From: an uncultured Clostridia bacterium
GTDB lineage: Bacteria; Bacillota; Clostridia; Peptostreptococcales; Anaerovoracaceae
Reading direction: 5' to 3'
Length of the DNA stretch: 64,000 nt
Assembly (NCBI GenBank): GCA_944386095.1
Contig: CALWZU010000001.1
Location: forward strand, 1-64,000
Part shown: positions 46,134 through 57,387 of the stretch, piece after piece
Layout: each line of letters opens with the position of its first letter
Numbering within the stretch: the stretch's first letter is position 1
Position numbers and translations under genes: made by a program
The notes under the pieces: generated by a model
What the model saw: the letters and a program-made list of their open reading frames with translations, nothing else
Databases searched by the model: none
Told to the model about the DNA's origin: nothing

Positions 46134-48611
46134 TTACGCTTTCGGATCCATGGAAATCTGCTGTCCTTCCTGGTCCGGCTCTTCCTCCTGTACTACCTTG
46201 GCAATGGCTACGATATTCGCTTCCTCATCTACCCGCATCAGCTTCACGCCCTGGGTCGCTCTTCCCAGAAGAGACACCTCCGATACACTCATCCGGATGA
46301 TGATGCCCTCAGAATTGATCAGCATGATCTCATCGTTTTCCTTTACCGACAAAGCGCCGATCAGGTCGCCGGTTTTGCGGATTTTGGCTTTGTCATAGGT
46401 GAGCATTCCCTTGCCCCCTCTGGCCTGTACTTTATATTCCTTCATAGGCGTCCGTTTGCCGTAGCCCAGCTCTGTTACCACCAAAAGCTCCTGCTCCGGA
46501 TCCTTCAGCTCCATACCCACTACCTCGTCGTCCTTTTCCAGAAGAATGGCTCTGACGCCTCCGGCTGTCCTGCCCATGGGTCTTACCTCGCTTTCATTAA
46601 AGGTAATGGACTTTCCTCTTCTGGTCACAATGACGATGTCGCTGTTTCCGGTTGTCCTGACAATGCTGATCAGCTGATCTCCTTCCTTCAGGCTGATGGA
46701 GATAATGCCGGATTTTCTTGAGGTATCAAACTGAGAAATTTCCGTTTTCTTGATGATGCCCTGTTTCGTGACGGAAACCAGATATTCATCCTGGCTGAAT
46801 TCCTTAATGGGGATCATGGCCGTGATTTTTTCTCCGGCGGCCAGATTCAGGAAATTCACAATAGGCGTTCCCTTTGAGGTTCTCTGGGCATCAGGTATTT
46901 CATACGCCTTGATCCTGTACATTTTTCCCGTGTTTGTAAAAAACATCAGGTAATTATGGGTAGAGGTGATGATCATCTGCTTGACAAAGTCGTTTTCCCT
47001 GGCCGTCAGACCGGTAATACCTCTGCCGCCCCGCTTCTGACTTTTATAGGTATCGGCGGAAACCCGCTTGATATACCCCAGATGCGTCAGGGTAATCGCC
47101 GCCTCTTCTTCCTGGATCAGATCCTCTTCCTCTATTTCATTGGTATCGGCGGTAATCAGCGTTCTTCTGTCATCTCCGAATTTTTTCTTGATTTCCAAAA
47201 GCTCATCCCGGATGATGCCCATCAAAATGGATTCATCCTTTAAAACTTTCTGATACCACTGGATTTTTTCCATCAGCTCTTTGTACTCCTGCTCCAGCTT
47301 TTCTCTTTCCAGTCCCTGGAGCCTTGCCAGCCGCATGTCCAAAATCGCCTGAGCCTGGATTTCAGAAAGGCCAAAGCGCTGGATAAGCTTTTCCTTGGCG
47401 TCATTATAGCTGGAACGGATGATCCGGATAATTTCATCGATATTATCCAGGGCGATCTGTAATCCTTCCAGTATATGGGCCCGGTCCTGGGCCTTTTTCA
47501 AATCGTATCTGGTTCTTCTTGTAACGATTTCCTTTTGATGGTCGATATAATGGGCCAGCATTTCCTTCAGATTCATCAGCTGGGGTTTTCCATCTGCGAT
47601 AGCCAGCATGATAATGCTGAAGGTATCCTGCATCTGCGTGTGTTTATAAAGCCGGTTTAAAACGATATATGCATTAGCGTCCTTTTTCAGCTCGATCACG
47701 ATCCGCATGCCGCTTCTGTCCGATTCATCTCTCAGATCAGAGATTTGTTCGATTTTTTTATCGGTAACCAGCTCGGCGATTTTTTCCAAAAGCCTGGATT
47801 TATTTACCTGATAGGGAATTTCCGTTACGATGATCTGCTGCCTTCCCTTCCCTGTCTCTTCTATGGTAGCTTTGGCTCTGACGATCACCTTTCCCTGTCC
47901 TGTCCGGTAAGCCTCCCGCAAACCGGCCTTTCCCATAATGATTCCGCCTGTGGGAAAATCCGGGCCCTTGATGCACTGGATCAGCTGATCCACATCCGCC
48001 TGGGGATTTTCGATCAGCTTTACGGTAGCGTCAATGGCCTCGTTTAAATTATGAGGAGGAATCGACGTGGCCATTCCTACCGCGATACCATTAGAGCCGT
48101 TTACAAGCAGATTGGGAAACCAGCAGGGAAGCACCGTAGGCTCTGTCAGATCTTCATCGAAATTCGGCATGAAATCAACGGTATCCTTATCGATATCCCG
48201 CAGCATTTCCAAAGCGAAGGGCGCCATTCTGGCCTCGGTATAACGCATGGCAGCCGCGCTGTCTCCATCCACTGAACCGAAATTTCCATGACCGTCTACC
48301 AAAGGATAACGCATGGAAAAATCCTGAGCCAGCCGGACCATGGCGTCATAAACGGAAGAATCTCCGTGGGGATGATATTTACCTAAAACATCACCCACCA
48401 GTCTGGCGGATTTTTTATAGGGTTTGTCCGGATACATGGAAAGCTCATCCATGGAATAAAGGATCCTTCTGTGTACCGGTTTCAGTCCGTCTCGCACATC
48501 CGGCAGCGCTCTGCCGATGATAACGCTCATGGCATATTCGATATAGGACTGCTCCATCTGTTCATTAATATCTCTATGGAGGATTTTTGTATTATCTATC
48601 ATATTTTCCAT
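46134..48611 (-). CDS. gyrA: DNA gyrase subunit A
   Basis: 825 residues. N-terminal breakage-reunion domain with [21 protein letters not shown], the quinolone-resistance region near [17 protein letters not shown] (Ser and Asp positions as wild type) and the catalytic Tyr in AMRYTEARM. The C-terminal beta-pinwheel contains the GyrA box [20 protein letters not shown]. It lies 9 bp after gyrB. Confidence 0.98.
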   Translation of the reverse strand: MENMIDNTKILHRDINEQMEQSYIEYAMSVIIGRALPDVRDGLKPVHRRILYSMDELSMYPDKPYKKSARLVGDVLGKYHPHGDSSVYDAMVRLAQDFSMRYPLVDGHGNFGSVDGDSAAAMRYTEARMAPFALEMLRDIDKDTVDFMPNFDEDLTEPTVLPCWFPNLLVNGSNGIAVGMATSIPPHNLNEAIDATVKLIENPQADVDQLIQCIKGPDFPTGGIIMGKAGLREAYRTGQGKVIVRAKATIEETGKGRQQIIVTEIPYQVNKSRLLEKIAELVTDKKIEQISDLRDESDRSGMRIVIELKKDANAYIVLNRLYKHTQMQDTFSIIMLAIADGKPQLMNLKEMLAHYIDHQKEIVTRRTRYDLKKAQDRAHILEGLQIALDNIDEIIRIIRSSYNDAKEKLIQRFGLSEIQAQAILDMRLARLQGLEREKLEQEYKELMEKIQWYQKVLKDESILMGIIRDELLEIKKKFGDDRRTLITADTNEIEEEDLIQEEEAAITLTHLGYIKRVSADTYKSQKRGGRGITGLTARENDFVKQMIITSTHNYLMFFTNTGKMYRIKAYEIPDAQRTSKGTPIVNFLNLAAGEKITAMIPIKEFSQDEYLVSVTKQGIIKKTEISQFDTSRKSGIISISLKEGDQLISIVRTTGNSDIVIVTRRGKSITFNESEVRPMGRTAGGVRAILLEKDDEVVGMELKDPEQELLVVTELGYGKRTPMKEYKVQARGGKGMLTYDKAKIRKTGDLIGALSVKENDEIMLINSEGIIIRMSVSEVSLLGRATQGVKLMRVDEEANIVAIAKVVQEEEPDQEGQQISMDPKA

Positions 48612-48620
48612 TTCTTCCTC

Positions 48621-50549
<1,929 letters not shown>

Positions 50550-50673
50550 TTATTTTAGATTCCTGTTTCAATAGGATCGTTGAAATCAATCTATGGAAAA
50601 CGCAGCAAAATTTCAGGTCGTTGAAAAGACGGCCCTCTTTCCGCGTGAATGTTCAAAATGTATATATCAATCT

Positions 50674-50702
50674 ATTTTACCTCTTTTTGGAAAATAAATC
50701 AA
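50674..50702 (-). promoter_or_regulatory. Promoter of gyrBA
   Basis: On the minus strand TTGATT, a 17-bp spacer and TAAAAT, about 135 bp upstream of the gyrB TTG start. The 213-bp recF-gyrB gap has no other clear signal and no remB/yaaB-type gene. Confidence 0.55.
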
Positions 50703-50750
50703 CGGTTTTAAGAGGTTTTATTTTACCTCCCAGACATATTTCTCCTTTTT

Positions 50751-51854
50751 TTATTTTTTTTCGCTTAAAAGGGAAATGACGCCCTTGTCTACATGATATA
50801 GATAATAAGCCCCGATTCTTTCAAGAAGGCTTTCCTTCACCTCTGTGGCAGTTAAAAATATCTGTACATCCTTTAAATAACCGATCAAAAAATCCTGTCT
50901 TTTCTGATCCAGCTCAGACAAAACATCATCCAGTATCAAAACCGGTAATTCTCCTGTTTCTTCTGAAATCAGCCGTATCTCCGCCAGCTTTAAAGAAAGA
51001 GCCGCCGTTCTTTGCTGTCCCTGAGAACCAAAGCGCCTTACATCGATCCCGTTTATGGAAAGCTTCATATCATCCTTATGGGGACCAGCCAGCGTAATCC
51101 TCCTGATTCGTTCTTTTTCACTGTTTTCTTTTAAAGCCTTCAAAAAAACAGCTTTTTGGGAAGCTTCATCGGGCTGAGGTAAAATATCGGCTTCATATTC
51201 GATTTTCAATGTCTCTTTTCCATTTGTGATCGCCCTGTGTATTTCCCCGCTGATCTTATCCAGCCTCTCCAGAAAAGCGTTTCTTTCCAAAATCAGCTTG
51301 GCGCCATAAGCCGCCAGTTCTTCATCCCAGATATCCATCATCATGGACGGGATCCGTTCTTCTCTTAAAAGAGAATTTCTCTGTTCCAGTACCTTTGTAT
51401 ATCGATAAAGAGCCTCATAATATACAGGACGTATCTGACAGAGCTCTCTATTGATAAACCGTCTTCTTTTATCCGGATCCTCCTTTACGATTTTCATATC
51501 ATCAGGAGAAAAAACCACGATATTGATATATAAAGGCAAATCGGAACGCTTCCTTTTTACACCGTTTATCAGAATTTCCTTTCCCGTTTGTGAAAGCTTC
51601 AGCTCTGCCCGAAGACTTCTGTCGTCTCTCGAAAAAACTGTTCGTATAAAGGCAAAGGACTCTCCGAAACGGATCATTTCTTTTTCCCTTGAGGTTCTGA
51701 AAGATCTGGCAAGACACATCATATACAGGGCTTCCGCCAAATTGGTTTTTCCGTTTCCATTATCTCCTGTAATGATATTGACCTTTTCATGAAAGCTTTG
51801 GACGCAATGAATATAGTTTCTGAAATTTCGAAGTTCAATTTCCTTAAAATACAT
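50751..51854 (-). CDS. recF: DNA replication and repair protein RecF
   Basis: 367 residues. An SMC-like ATPase that assists RecA loading at gaps. Walker A in ITGDNGNGKTNLAEALYM, signature LSLKLAEIRL preceded by FGSQGQQRTAA, and Walker B LILDDVLSELDQKRQ. The RBS is weak (GGTGAAAAT). It is separated from dnaN by 139 bp that contain a terminator-like hairpin and a -10 element, rather than the yaaA gene found there in many Firmicutes. Confidence 0.96.
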   Translation of the reverse strand: MYFKEIELRNFRNYIHCVQSFHEKVNIITGDNGNGKTNLAEALYMMCLARSFRTSREKEMIRFGESFAFIRTVFSRDDRSLRAELKLSQTGKEILINGVKRKRSDLPLYINIVVFSPDDMKIVKEDPDKRRRFINRELCQIRPVYYEALYRYTKVLEQRNSLLREERIPSMMMDIWDEELAAYGAKLILERNAFLERLDKISGEIHRAITNGKETLKIEYEADILPQPDEASQKAVFLKALKENSEKERIRRITLAGPHKDDMKLSINGIDVRRFGSQGQQRTAALSLKLAEIRLISEETGELPVLILDDVLSELDQKRQDFLIGYLKDVQIFLTATEVKESLLERIGAYYLYHVDKGVISLLSEKK

Positions 51855-51865
51855 ATTTTCACCAC

Positions 51866-51934
51866 GAAAAAAGAGAGATTACAAACAAAATCTATAACCT
51901 CTCTATTATACAATTTTTTTTACTTCATCAGCAA
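51866..51934 (-). promoter_or_regulatory. Overlapping promoter and terminator hairpin upstream of recF
   Basis: On the minus strand TTGCTG, an 18-bp spacer and TATAAT (51905-51934) are followed at once by a 10-bp stem (AGAGAGGTTA / TAATCTCTCT) and TTTTTT (51866-51904). The predicted start lies inside the 5' arm. Transcripts reading through from dnaN could therefore fold the full hairpin and stop, while local transcripts could not. This is inference from layout. Confidence 0.5.
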
Positions 51935-51993
51935 GAAAAAAATCCTATATGACCTTTGTTTCATTTCATCATACTTTTTAAAATGATCCCAGA

Positions 51994-53103
51994 TCAGTTG
52001 GATGTGATCCTAACCGGTAAAATCAAATAGGTAAACGCTTCCGACTGCTCCGGCGTAACCAGACAGGGCGTCACGTTTGTATTGAATTCCAGGATAATTT
52101 CTTCTTCCTCGCAGGCTTTTAAAACATCGGTTATATATTTTGCGTTAAATCCGATTTCCAGTCCTTCCCCTTCTGTATGAACCGGTACCTCTTCCTTTAC
52201 ATTACCCTCCTCTGACCGGGAAGTAATCACGATTTGTCCCGGCTGTACAGAAAGCTTGATCAGATTGTTTTTTCCCTCTCTGACGATCAAAGAAGCTCTG
52301 TCGATTCCTTCCATCAGATCCCTGCGGCCGGCTCTGACCCGGCAGCTGCTGATTTTGGGAATAATTTCTTTATAATTAATATAATCTCCTTCCAAAAGCC
52401 TGGAAGTAATACGTGTATTTCCAATGATGATCACTGCCTTTTTTTCATCTAGTATCAAAATGAAATCCTCTTCGTTTTCTTCTTCTGAAAGGATTTTATT
52501 GATTTCATTCAGGATCCTGGCGGACAAAATCATCTTCAATTCCTTATCGGAAGAAACCATTTCCCGGGAAATAGCCATTCTAAAGCCGTCCAGGGCTACC
52601 ATGGAAAGGCTGTCCTTTTGCAGCTCAATCAAAACACCGGTAAGTACGCCTCTTGATTCATCTGTGCTGGCGGAAAAGGAAGTCCTTCTGATCATTTTTT
52701 TAAATATTTCCTTGTCCAGAGAAATCCTTTGCAGTTCCTGAATTTCCGTTAAAACCGGAAATTCATCTGACATCTGGCCTACAATGGTGAATTTGGAAGA
52801 ATGACAGGTAATGGTAACAGCTGTGTTTTCTTCCCGGATCTGCACCTCATCATCGGGCAGCTTTCTTACGATTTCCGTAAAAAGACGGGAAGATACCACA
52901 ACAGAGCCCGGCTCTTCGATCTGCGCCGGTATGGTTCGTTCGATGCTGATGTCCAGGTCAGAGGCGGCCAGCTTTAGAGTGTTGTTTTCTCCTGTCTCCA
53001 TCAGGATCCCTTTTAAAATGGGTATGGTGGTTCTGGTGGATACCGCTTTGTAAACGGTGTTTAATGCCTTTGCCAATGCTTGTTGTTCACATTTGATCTT
53101 CAT
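51994..53103 (-). CDS. dnaN: DNA polymerase III sliding clamp (beta subunit)
   Basis: 369 residues, normal length. N-terminal MKIKCEQQALAKALNTVYKA, then ASDLDISIERTIPA, and the C-terminal ITSRSEEGNVKEEVPV ... LILPVRITSN, a standard clamp ending. SD AGGAGACAGG. It follows dnaA after 165 bp that hold the origin unwinding region. Confidence 0.97.
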   Translation of the reverse strand: MKIKCEQQALAKALNTVYKAVSTRTTIPILKGILMETGENNTLKLAASDLDISIERTIPAQIEEPGSVVVSSRLFTEIVRKLPDDEVQIREENTAVTITCHSSKFTIVGQMSDEFPVLTEIQELQRISLDKEIFKKMIRRTSFSASTDESRGVLTGVLIELQKDSLSMVALDGFRMAISREMVSSDKELKMILSARILNEINKILSEEENEEDFILILDEKKAVIIIGNTRITSRLLEGDYINYKEIIPKISSCRVRAGRRDLMEGIDRASLIVREGKNNLIKLSVQPGQIVITSRSEEGNVKEEVPVHTEGEGLEIGFNAKYITDVLKACEEEEIILEFNTNVTPCLVTPEQSEAFTYLILPVRITSN

Positions 53104-53134
53104 GGCCTGTCTCCTTATTCTTTTTTAATACCAG

Positions 53135-53264
53135 AATAGTAGTTTTTAGTATTAGGGGCTGTGAATATGTTGGAAAAGCCTCCAGATAATTGTAATCAGT
53201 GTATTTGTTATGTGTACAAAAATGTTGATAAAAAAGCGCCGTTCTGTGGAAAACCTGTGGACAA
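53135..53264 (-). other. oriC: DnaA-box cluster, GC block and DnaA-trio-like unwinding region
   Basis: On the minus strand, reading from dnaA to dnaN, four near-consensus boxes come first: TTGTCCACA (53256-53264), TTTTCCACA (53245-53253), TTATCAACA (53223-53231) and TTGTACACA (53211-53219). Then ATATTCACA (53160-53168), a GCCCC block (53155-53159) and TAATACTAAAAACTACTATT (53135-53154). The box, GC block and repeated TAC/CTA triplets match the layout of the basal unwinding element of Bacillus subtilis. AT-rich sequence follows up to the dnaN RBS. Confidence 0.65.
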
Positions 53265-53268
53265 ACTT

Positions 53269-54588
53269 TTATGATTTCAGTTCTCTGATCAGATTTTGTA
53301 CAATATCGTTTAAGCTGCTGTTGACTTTGATATCCGCTTCGATTTTTCCGTGGGCGTGCATAACGGTGGTATGGTCTCTGTTTCCGAATTCCTCTCCGAT
53401 TTTAGGAAGGGAAAGCTGGGTCAGCTCCCGGCACAGATACATGGCGATCTGTCTTGGAAAAGCCAGGTTCCGGGATCGTTTAGAGGATTCTATATCGGAA
53501 ACCTTTATATTAAAGTAACGGGAAACCGCTTCCTTGATCGAATCGGATGTGATGGATTTTTCTTTATCCACATAGACGTTTTTCAGAACGTTTTTCGCAA
53601 GATCTCTTGAAATCGGTATATTTTCCAGCTTAGACTGAGCGGATATGCGAATCAAAGCCCCTTCCAGCTCTCTTACGTTATACTGGATTTTTTCGGCGAT
53701 ATAGTCTATGGCATCCATCAGTCCCGGCGTGATTTCCAGGCGTTCCACCTCCGCTTTTTTACGAAGGATCGCGGTTCTGGTTTCTATATCAGGAGGCTGA
53801 ATGTCAGCGATCAGGCTCCAGCCGAAGCGGGATATCAGCCTGTCCTCCATATTTTGCATTTCTTTTGGGGGCTTGTCGCTGGTGATGATGATTTGCTTAT
53901 GATTGTTATAAAGGGCGTTAAAGGTATGGAAAAATTCCTCCTGGGTCCCTTCTTTCTTTTCCAGAAACTGAATATCATCGATGATAAGCACATCCACGTT
54001 TCGATATTTATCCCGAAAGGTACTGTTGGTTTTGTTTTGAATGGATGTAATCATTTCGTTGGTAAAGGTTTCTGAGGAAACGTAAAGAACCTTCAGCTTA
54101 GGCATATTTTCCTGAAGGTAGTTGGCGATAGCGTTGATCAAGTGGGTTTTTCCAAGTCCTGCTCCCCCATAGATAAAAAGAGGATTATAAACGTCCGCAG
54201 GCGCTTTGGCTACGGCTAAAGCGGCCGCATGAGCAAAATTGTTTGCTTTTCCGATTACGAAGTTTTCAAAGGTATATTTTGGATTGAAATCTCCTACGGT
54301 TTTATCTATAGGTCTTTCGGAAGGCTGCGCGAGAGCTTCTGCGGAAACAAAATTCGCCTTTAAGTTAACGCCGCAGACGTCTCTGAGAGCACTTTCGATG
54401 GGAGAAATATGGCGGTCGTTTAACCGTTCCTTGGAATAGTCATTTTCCGCCGCCAATGTAAAGGAAAGGTTTTCAAAATCCAGTTTGATCGGTTTAATTG
54501 GTTTGACAAAGGATTTAAAAGGGGCCTCGGCGATTTCTTCCTTCAGGATCGCAAGGGCCTTTGTCCATATTTCATTCATTTCGTCCAT
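53269..54588 (-). CDS. dnaA: Chromosomal replication initiator protein DnaA
   Basis: 439 residues from the ATG at 54588 (SD GGGAGGAAAG); the frame stays open for 51 codons upstream, through origin sequence, with no SD. Domain I at about 1-80 (MDEMNEIWTKALAIL), a short linker, AAA+ domain III with LFIYGGAGLGKTHLINAI and LIIDDIQFLEKKEGTQEEFF, and domain IV with the DNA-binding GNRDHTTVMHAHGKIE near the C-terminus. Binds DnaA boxes and opens the origin on both sides of its gene. Confidence 0.98.
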   Translation of the reverse strand: MDEMNEIWTKALAILKEEIAEAPFKSFVKPIKPIKLDFENLSFTLAAENDYSKERLNDRHISPIESALRDVCGVNLKANFVSAEALAQPSERPIDKTVGDFNPKYTFENFVIGKANNFAHAAALAVAKAPADVYNPLFIYGGAGLGKTHLINAIANYLQENMPKLKVLYVSSETFTNEMITSIQNKTNSTFRDKYRNVDVLIIDDIQFLEKKEGTQEEFFHTFNALYNNHKQIIITSDKPPKEMQNMEDRLISRFGWSLIADIQPPDIETRTAILRKKAEVERLEITPGLMDAIDYIAEKIQYNVRELEGALIRISAQSKLENIPISRDLAKNVLKNVYVDKEKSITSDSIKEAVSRYFNIKVSDIESSKRSRNLAFPRQIAMYLCRELTQLSLPKIGEEFGNRDHTTVMHAHGKIEADIKVNSSLNDIVQNLIRELKS

Positions 54589-54671
54589 AATTCTTTCCTC
54601 CCACAGGCAAAGGGCCATATAGAAAAAGAGCATGACCGGCTTTGCATGTAACATAATAGTAACATAACAAG

Positions 54672-54755
54672 TTATCCACAGGCAACAGTAAAATATCCAC
54701 AAGAAAAAGGATGGAAAATTCAAAAACCTTGTTTTTTTCAACAGGTTGTGTATAA
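54672..54755. other. oriC: DnaA boxes upstream of dnaA
   Basis: ttatccaca (54672-54680) is a perfect box and atatccaca (54693-54701) has one mismatch, both on the plus strand. tgtgtataa (54747-54755) is a TTATACACA box on the minus strand. They lie in the dnaA promoter region and probably also serve autoregulation. Confidence 0.7.
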
Positions 54756-54853
54756 ATTTTTTTCACATATCAAGATAGAGCATTTCCTTCTGGAAAAGGA
54801 TCAAAAAAATATTTTTGAAAGAAAAAACCGGCTGTTTCCCGGGGAAAAAATCA

Positions 54854-54882
54854 TTGACACTGCCTGTTAGCAAGGGTATAAT
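54854..54882 (+). promoter_or_regulatory. Perfect consensus promoter of the rpmH operon
   Basis: TTGACA, a 17-bp spacer and TATAAT, both hexamers perfect. It gives a leader of about 105 nt before rpmH. Confidence 0.85.
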
Positions 54883-54995
54883 CATAAAGCAGTCTTTTGA
54901 TAAAGTCAAGAGAGGAAATGAAATAAAGATAAACAGAGAGCTTTTAAGTAAAAATCTACCTATATAATATGGAAAAGACGAGGAGGTGTTGAGAT

Positions 54996-55130
54996 ATGAA
55001 AATGACGTACCAGCCGAAAAAAAGACAGAGAAAAAAGGAACACGGTTTCAGAAAAAGAATGCGTACAAAAAACGGTAGAAATGTTTTAAAGAGAAGAAGA
55101 CTCAGAGGAAGAAAAGTATTAACAGCATAA
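54996..55130 (+). CDS. rpmH: 50S ribosomal protein L34
   Basis: 44 residues, the standard length. It starts [10 protein letters not shown] and continues with [20 protein letters not shown], ending GRKVLTA. RBS GAGGAGGTG. First gene of the rpmH-rnpA-yidD-yidC-jag-mnmE operon. A terminator-like hairpin overlaps its stop codon. Confidence 0.97.
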   Translation: MKMTYQPKKRQRKKEHGFRKRMRTKNGRNVLKRRRLRGRKVLTA

Positions 55131-55153
55131 GGCCGCGAAAGTGGCCTTTTTGT
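55129..55153 (+). terminator. Attenuating hairpin between rpmH and rnpA
   Basis: aaggccgc-gaaa-gtggcctt has 8 pairs including one G-U and a GAAA tetraloop, followed by tttttg. It should stop most transcripts after rpmH, so that far more L34 mRNA than RNase P protein mRNA is made. Confidence 0.75.
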
Positions 55154-55195
55154 TTCATTCTTCCTGACCGGACAGTTTGAAATGAGGAAAAATAC

Positions 55196-55543
55196 ATGTT
55201 AAAGCCTGAGGTGCTTCGGGGAAAAAAGGATTTTTCTCTGATTTATAATCGGGGAAAATCTCTTGGAGACAGGTTTGTGGTGCTGTTTTACAGAAAAAAC
55301 GGCCTGTCCTATAATAGAATCGCTTTCCTTGCCAGTAAGAAGGTGGGAAAAAGCGTTCGAAGGAATCGGGCCAGAAGACTCATGAAGGAATCCTTCAGAC
55401 AGATCAGGGAAGAGGTCCTGACGGGATACGATTTGGTCATCATCGCAAGAAATACCATAAACGGAGCGGATTTTCTGAAAGTCAAACAGTCTCTTGTACA
55501 TGCTCTTCAGCGTGGGCGATTATGGAAGGGTGAAAAGCAATGA
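55196..55543 (+). CDS. rnpA: Ribonuclease P protein component
   Basis: 115 residues. The basic protein subunit that helps the catalytic RNA cleave tRNA 5' leaders. Motifs: [20 protein letters not shown] near the N-terminus, [23 protein letters not shown] (the RNR motif) and [24 protein letters not shown]. The last 4 bp overlap yidD. Confidence 0.96.
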   Translation: MLKPEVLRGKKDFSLIYNRGKSLGDRFVVLFYRKNGLSYNRIAFLASKKVGKSVRRNRARRLMKESFRQIREEVLTGYDLVIIARNTINGADFLKVKQSLVHALQRGRLWKGEKQ

Positions 55544-55749
55544 GACAGATTTTGATTTTTTTGGTAAGGATTTATCAGGTTTGCATATCGCCTTTGCTCC
55601 CCAAAACCTGCCGGTTTTATCCCACCTGTTCTGATTACTTTATACAGGCGGTGGAAAAATACGGAGCATTAAAAGGTTCATGGCTTGGCATAAAACGGAT
55701 TTTGAAATGCCATCCCTTTCATCCGGGTGGATATGATCCGTTAAAATAG
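55540..55749 (+). CDS. yidD: Membrane protein insertion efficiency factor YidD
   Basis: 69 residues. It has an amphipathic N-terminal helix and the family motifs [19 protein letters not shown] with three cysteines, [22 protein letters not shown]. It assists YidC-dependent insertion. ATG overlaps the rnpA end as ATGA. Confidence 0.95.
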   Translation: MRQILIFLVRIYQVCISPLLPKTCRFYPTCSDYFIQAVEKYGALKGSWLGIKRILKCHPFHPGGYDPLK

Positions 55750-55771
55750 AAAGTCTTCAGGAGGATAACGA

Positions 55772-56734
55772 ATGGAAACATTTATTTCAATATTCGCGCA
55801 GCCCATGGGCATTGTTCTGTTCTGGCTGTATGGTTTTATCGGGGACTATGGTCTTTCTATCATCATCTTTACGATTTTGATCAGAACGATCATCTTTCCT
55901 CTGACCGCTTCCCAGCTTAAGCAGACGGCAAGGACTTCCGAGCTTCAGCCGAAGATGCAAAAGCTGCAAAAGCAATATGGTCATGACAGAGAGCTGTATA
56001 ATCAGAAGATCATGGAATTGTATCAGGAAGAAGGGGTCAATCCCATGAAAGGATGTCTGCCCCTTTTGATTCAGCTGCCGATCATCCTGGGACTGTTTTC
56101 CCTTTTGCGCAATCCCATGGCCTATGTGTCCAATCAGGACATGCTTCTTGTTATCCATGAGTCCTTTTTATGGATCCCGGATTTAAGCCAGCCGGATAAT
56201 TGGATTTTACCGATTCTGGCTGCTATTACTACGTTTTTTTCCTATAAGCTGACTTCCATGAGCAATCCCATGGCCGGGGGGCAGATGAATTCCGCCATGA
56301 AGGTTATGCAGTATATTTTTCCTTTGATGATTCTCTGGTGGGGCAGAACCTTTCCGGCAGGCCTTACGATCTACTGGTTTATCAGCACCCTTTACCAGTG
56401 TCTGCAGCAGCAGTTGATTTATTACCTTATGAGAAAGGAAAAGAAAAAGAAGGAAGAAGAGCAGCAGTATAGAAAAGAGCATCCTGAATTATTCGCCGAT
56501 GAACCGGAAGAAGAAGAAAAAGAGGATGAAAAAGTCATTCAAAAGAAGAAAAAGAAGGGTCTCTTGGTTGAAATGAAGGAAGAGGAAGAAGAGGATTTCT
56601 GGAACGACGGAGAAATTTCCACAGAGGATCTGGATGATTACAGCGACTTTTATACGGAAGAGGAATTGGCGCAAAGAGAAAAGGAGCTGGCTCACGAAAA
56701 GGCGAAGGCGAAGTATAAGAAAAGGAGAACGTAA
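55772..56734 (+). CDS. yidC: Membrane protein insertase YidC
   Basis: 320 residues. Hydrophobic segments at about 10-25, 28-47, 85-110, 140-160 and 180-220 match the five-helix YidC/OxaA core: FTILIRTIIFPLTASQLKQT with the hydrophilic-groove Arg, EGVNPMKGCLPLLIQLPIILGLF, and the C-terminal GLTIYWFISTLYQCLQQQ. I see no lipobox. After about residue 222 there is an unusual tail of roughly 100 residues, strongly charged with alternating K-rich and E/D-rich blocks, where most homologues end in a short basic tail. Confidence 0.93.
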   Translation: METFISIFAQPMGIVLFWLYGFIGDYGLSIIIFTILIRTIIFPLTASQLKQTARTSELQPKMQKLQKQYGHDRELYNQKIMELYQEEGVNPMKGCLPLLIQLPIILGLFSLLRNPMAYVSNQDMLLVIHESFLWIPDLSQPDNWILPILAAITTFFSYKLTSMSNPMAGGQMNSAMKVMQYIFPLMILWWGRTFPAGLTIYWFISTLYQCLQQQLIYYLMRKEKKKKEEEQQYRKEHPELFADEPEEEEKEDEKVIQKKKKKGLLVEMKEEEEEDFWNDGEISTEDLDDYSDFYTEEELAQREKELAHEKAKAKYKKRRT

Positions 56735-56760
56735 ATAACCGAATACAGGAGGGTTGAAAT

Positions 56761-57387
56761 ATGGATGTGGAATTTTCAGAAAAATACGGAAGAACGATTG
56801 AAGAAGCAGCCAGTCTTGCCGCCGCTGATCTGGGGCTGACCCTGGAAGAGGTGGAAATCGAGGTTTTAGAGGAACCTTCCAAAGGCTTTTTAGGACTGGG
56901 GGCAAAATCCGCCAAGGTAAAGGTCGTGCCCAAGCAGACGGCTTTAAAGACAGCGATGGACTTTATGAAGCAGGTCACGGAAAAAATGGGGCTGAGCCTG
57001 AATATGAGCGGCCGGCAGGAGGATAATATCATCTACATTGACGTAGAGGGAGCCGATGCGGGAACGGTCATTGGAAAAAGAGGTCAGACCCTGGATGCGA
57101 TCCAGTATCTGACAAACCTGGCTGTGAACAAGAATTCGGATAAATACATGAAGGTCGTGGTAAACGCGGAAAATTACAGACAAAAGCGTGAAACGACTTT
57201 GGAGCAGTTGGCGATCAGGCTGGCCGGCAAGGTGTATAAAACGAAGAAATCCGTCAGACTGGAGCCGATGAATCCTTACGAAAGAAAGGTGATCCACACC
57301 ACTTTGCAGGATGACGGAAGAGTCAATACCAAAAGCGAGGGAGAAGAGCCCTACAGAAGAGTTATCATCGAGGTCAGAAGAGGATAA
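56761..57387 (+). CDS. jag: RNA-binding protein Jag/KhpB
   Basis: 208 residues. Jag N-terminal domain (about 1-55, EKYGRTIEEAASLAAADL, FLGLGAKSAKVKV), a KH domain at about 78-150 (GTVIGKRGQTLDAIQYLTNL) and an R3H domain at the C-terminus (LEPMNPYERKVIHTTLQ ... RRVIIEVRRG). It binds RNA and influences cell elongation and sporulation in other Firmicutes. ATG follows ACAGGAGGG. Its stop overlaps the mnmE start by one base. Confidence 0.94.
   Translation: MDVEFSEKYGRTIEEAASLAAADLGLTLEEVEIEVLEEPSKGFLGLGAKSAKVKVVPKQTALKTAMDFMKQVTEKMGLSLNMSGRQEDNIIYIDVEGADAGTVIGKRGQTLDAIQYLTNLAVNKNSDKYMKVVVNAENYRQKRETTLEQLAIRLAGKVYKTKKSVRLEPMNPYERKVIHTTLQDDGRVNTKSEGEEPYRRVIIEVRRG

Larger units (their letters stand above)
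54589..54995. other. 407-bp dnaA-rpmH intergenic region: upstream origin half and rpmH promoter
   Basis: It holds the DnaA boxes at 54672-54755, AT-rich tracts at about 54752-54825, and the perfect rpmH promoter at 54854-54882. The rpmH RBS (GAGGAGGTG) lies at about 54980. I could not fix a dnaA promoter with confidence. Confidence 0.7.

Noticed and set aside
54589-54741. Longer DnaA N-terminus (51 extra residues with a hydrophobic stretch)
   Set aside because: It would run through DnaA boxes, has no SD, and the start at 54588 matches the family.
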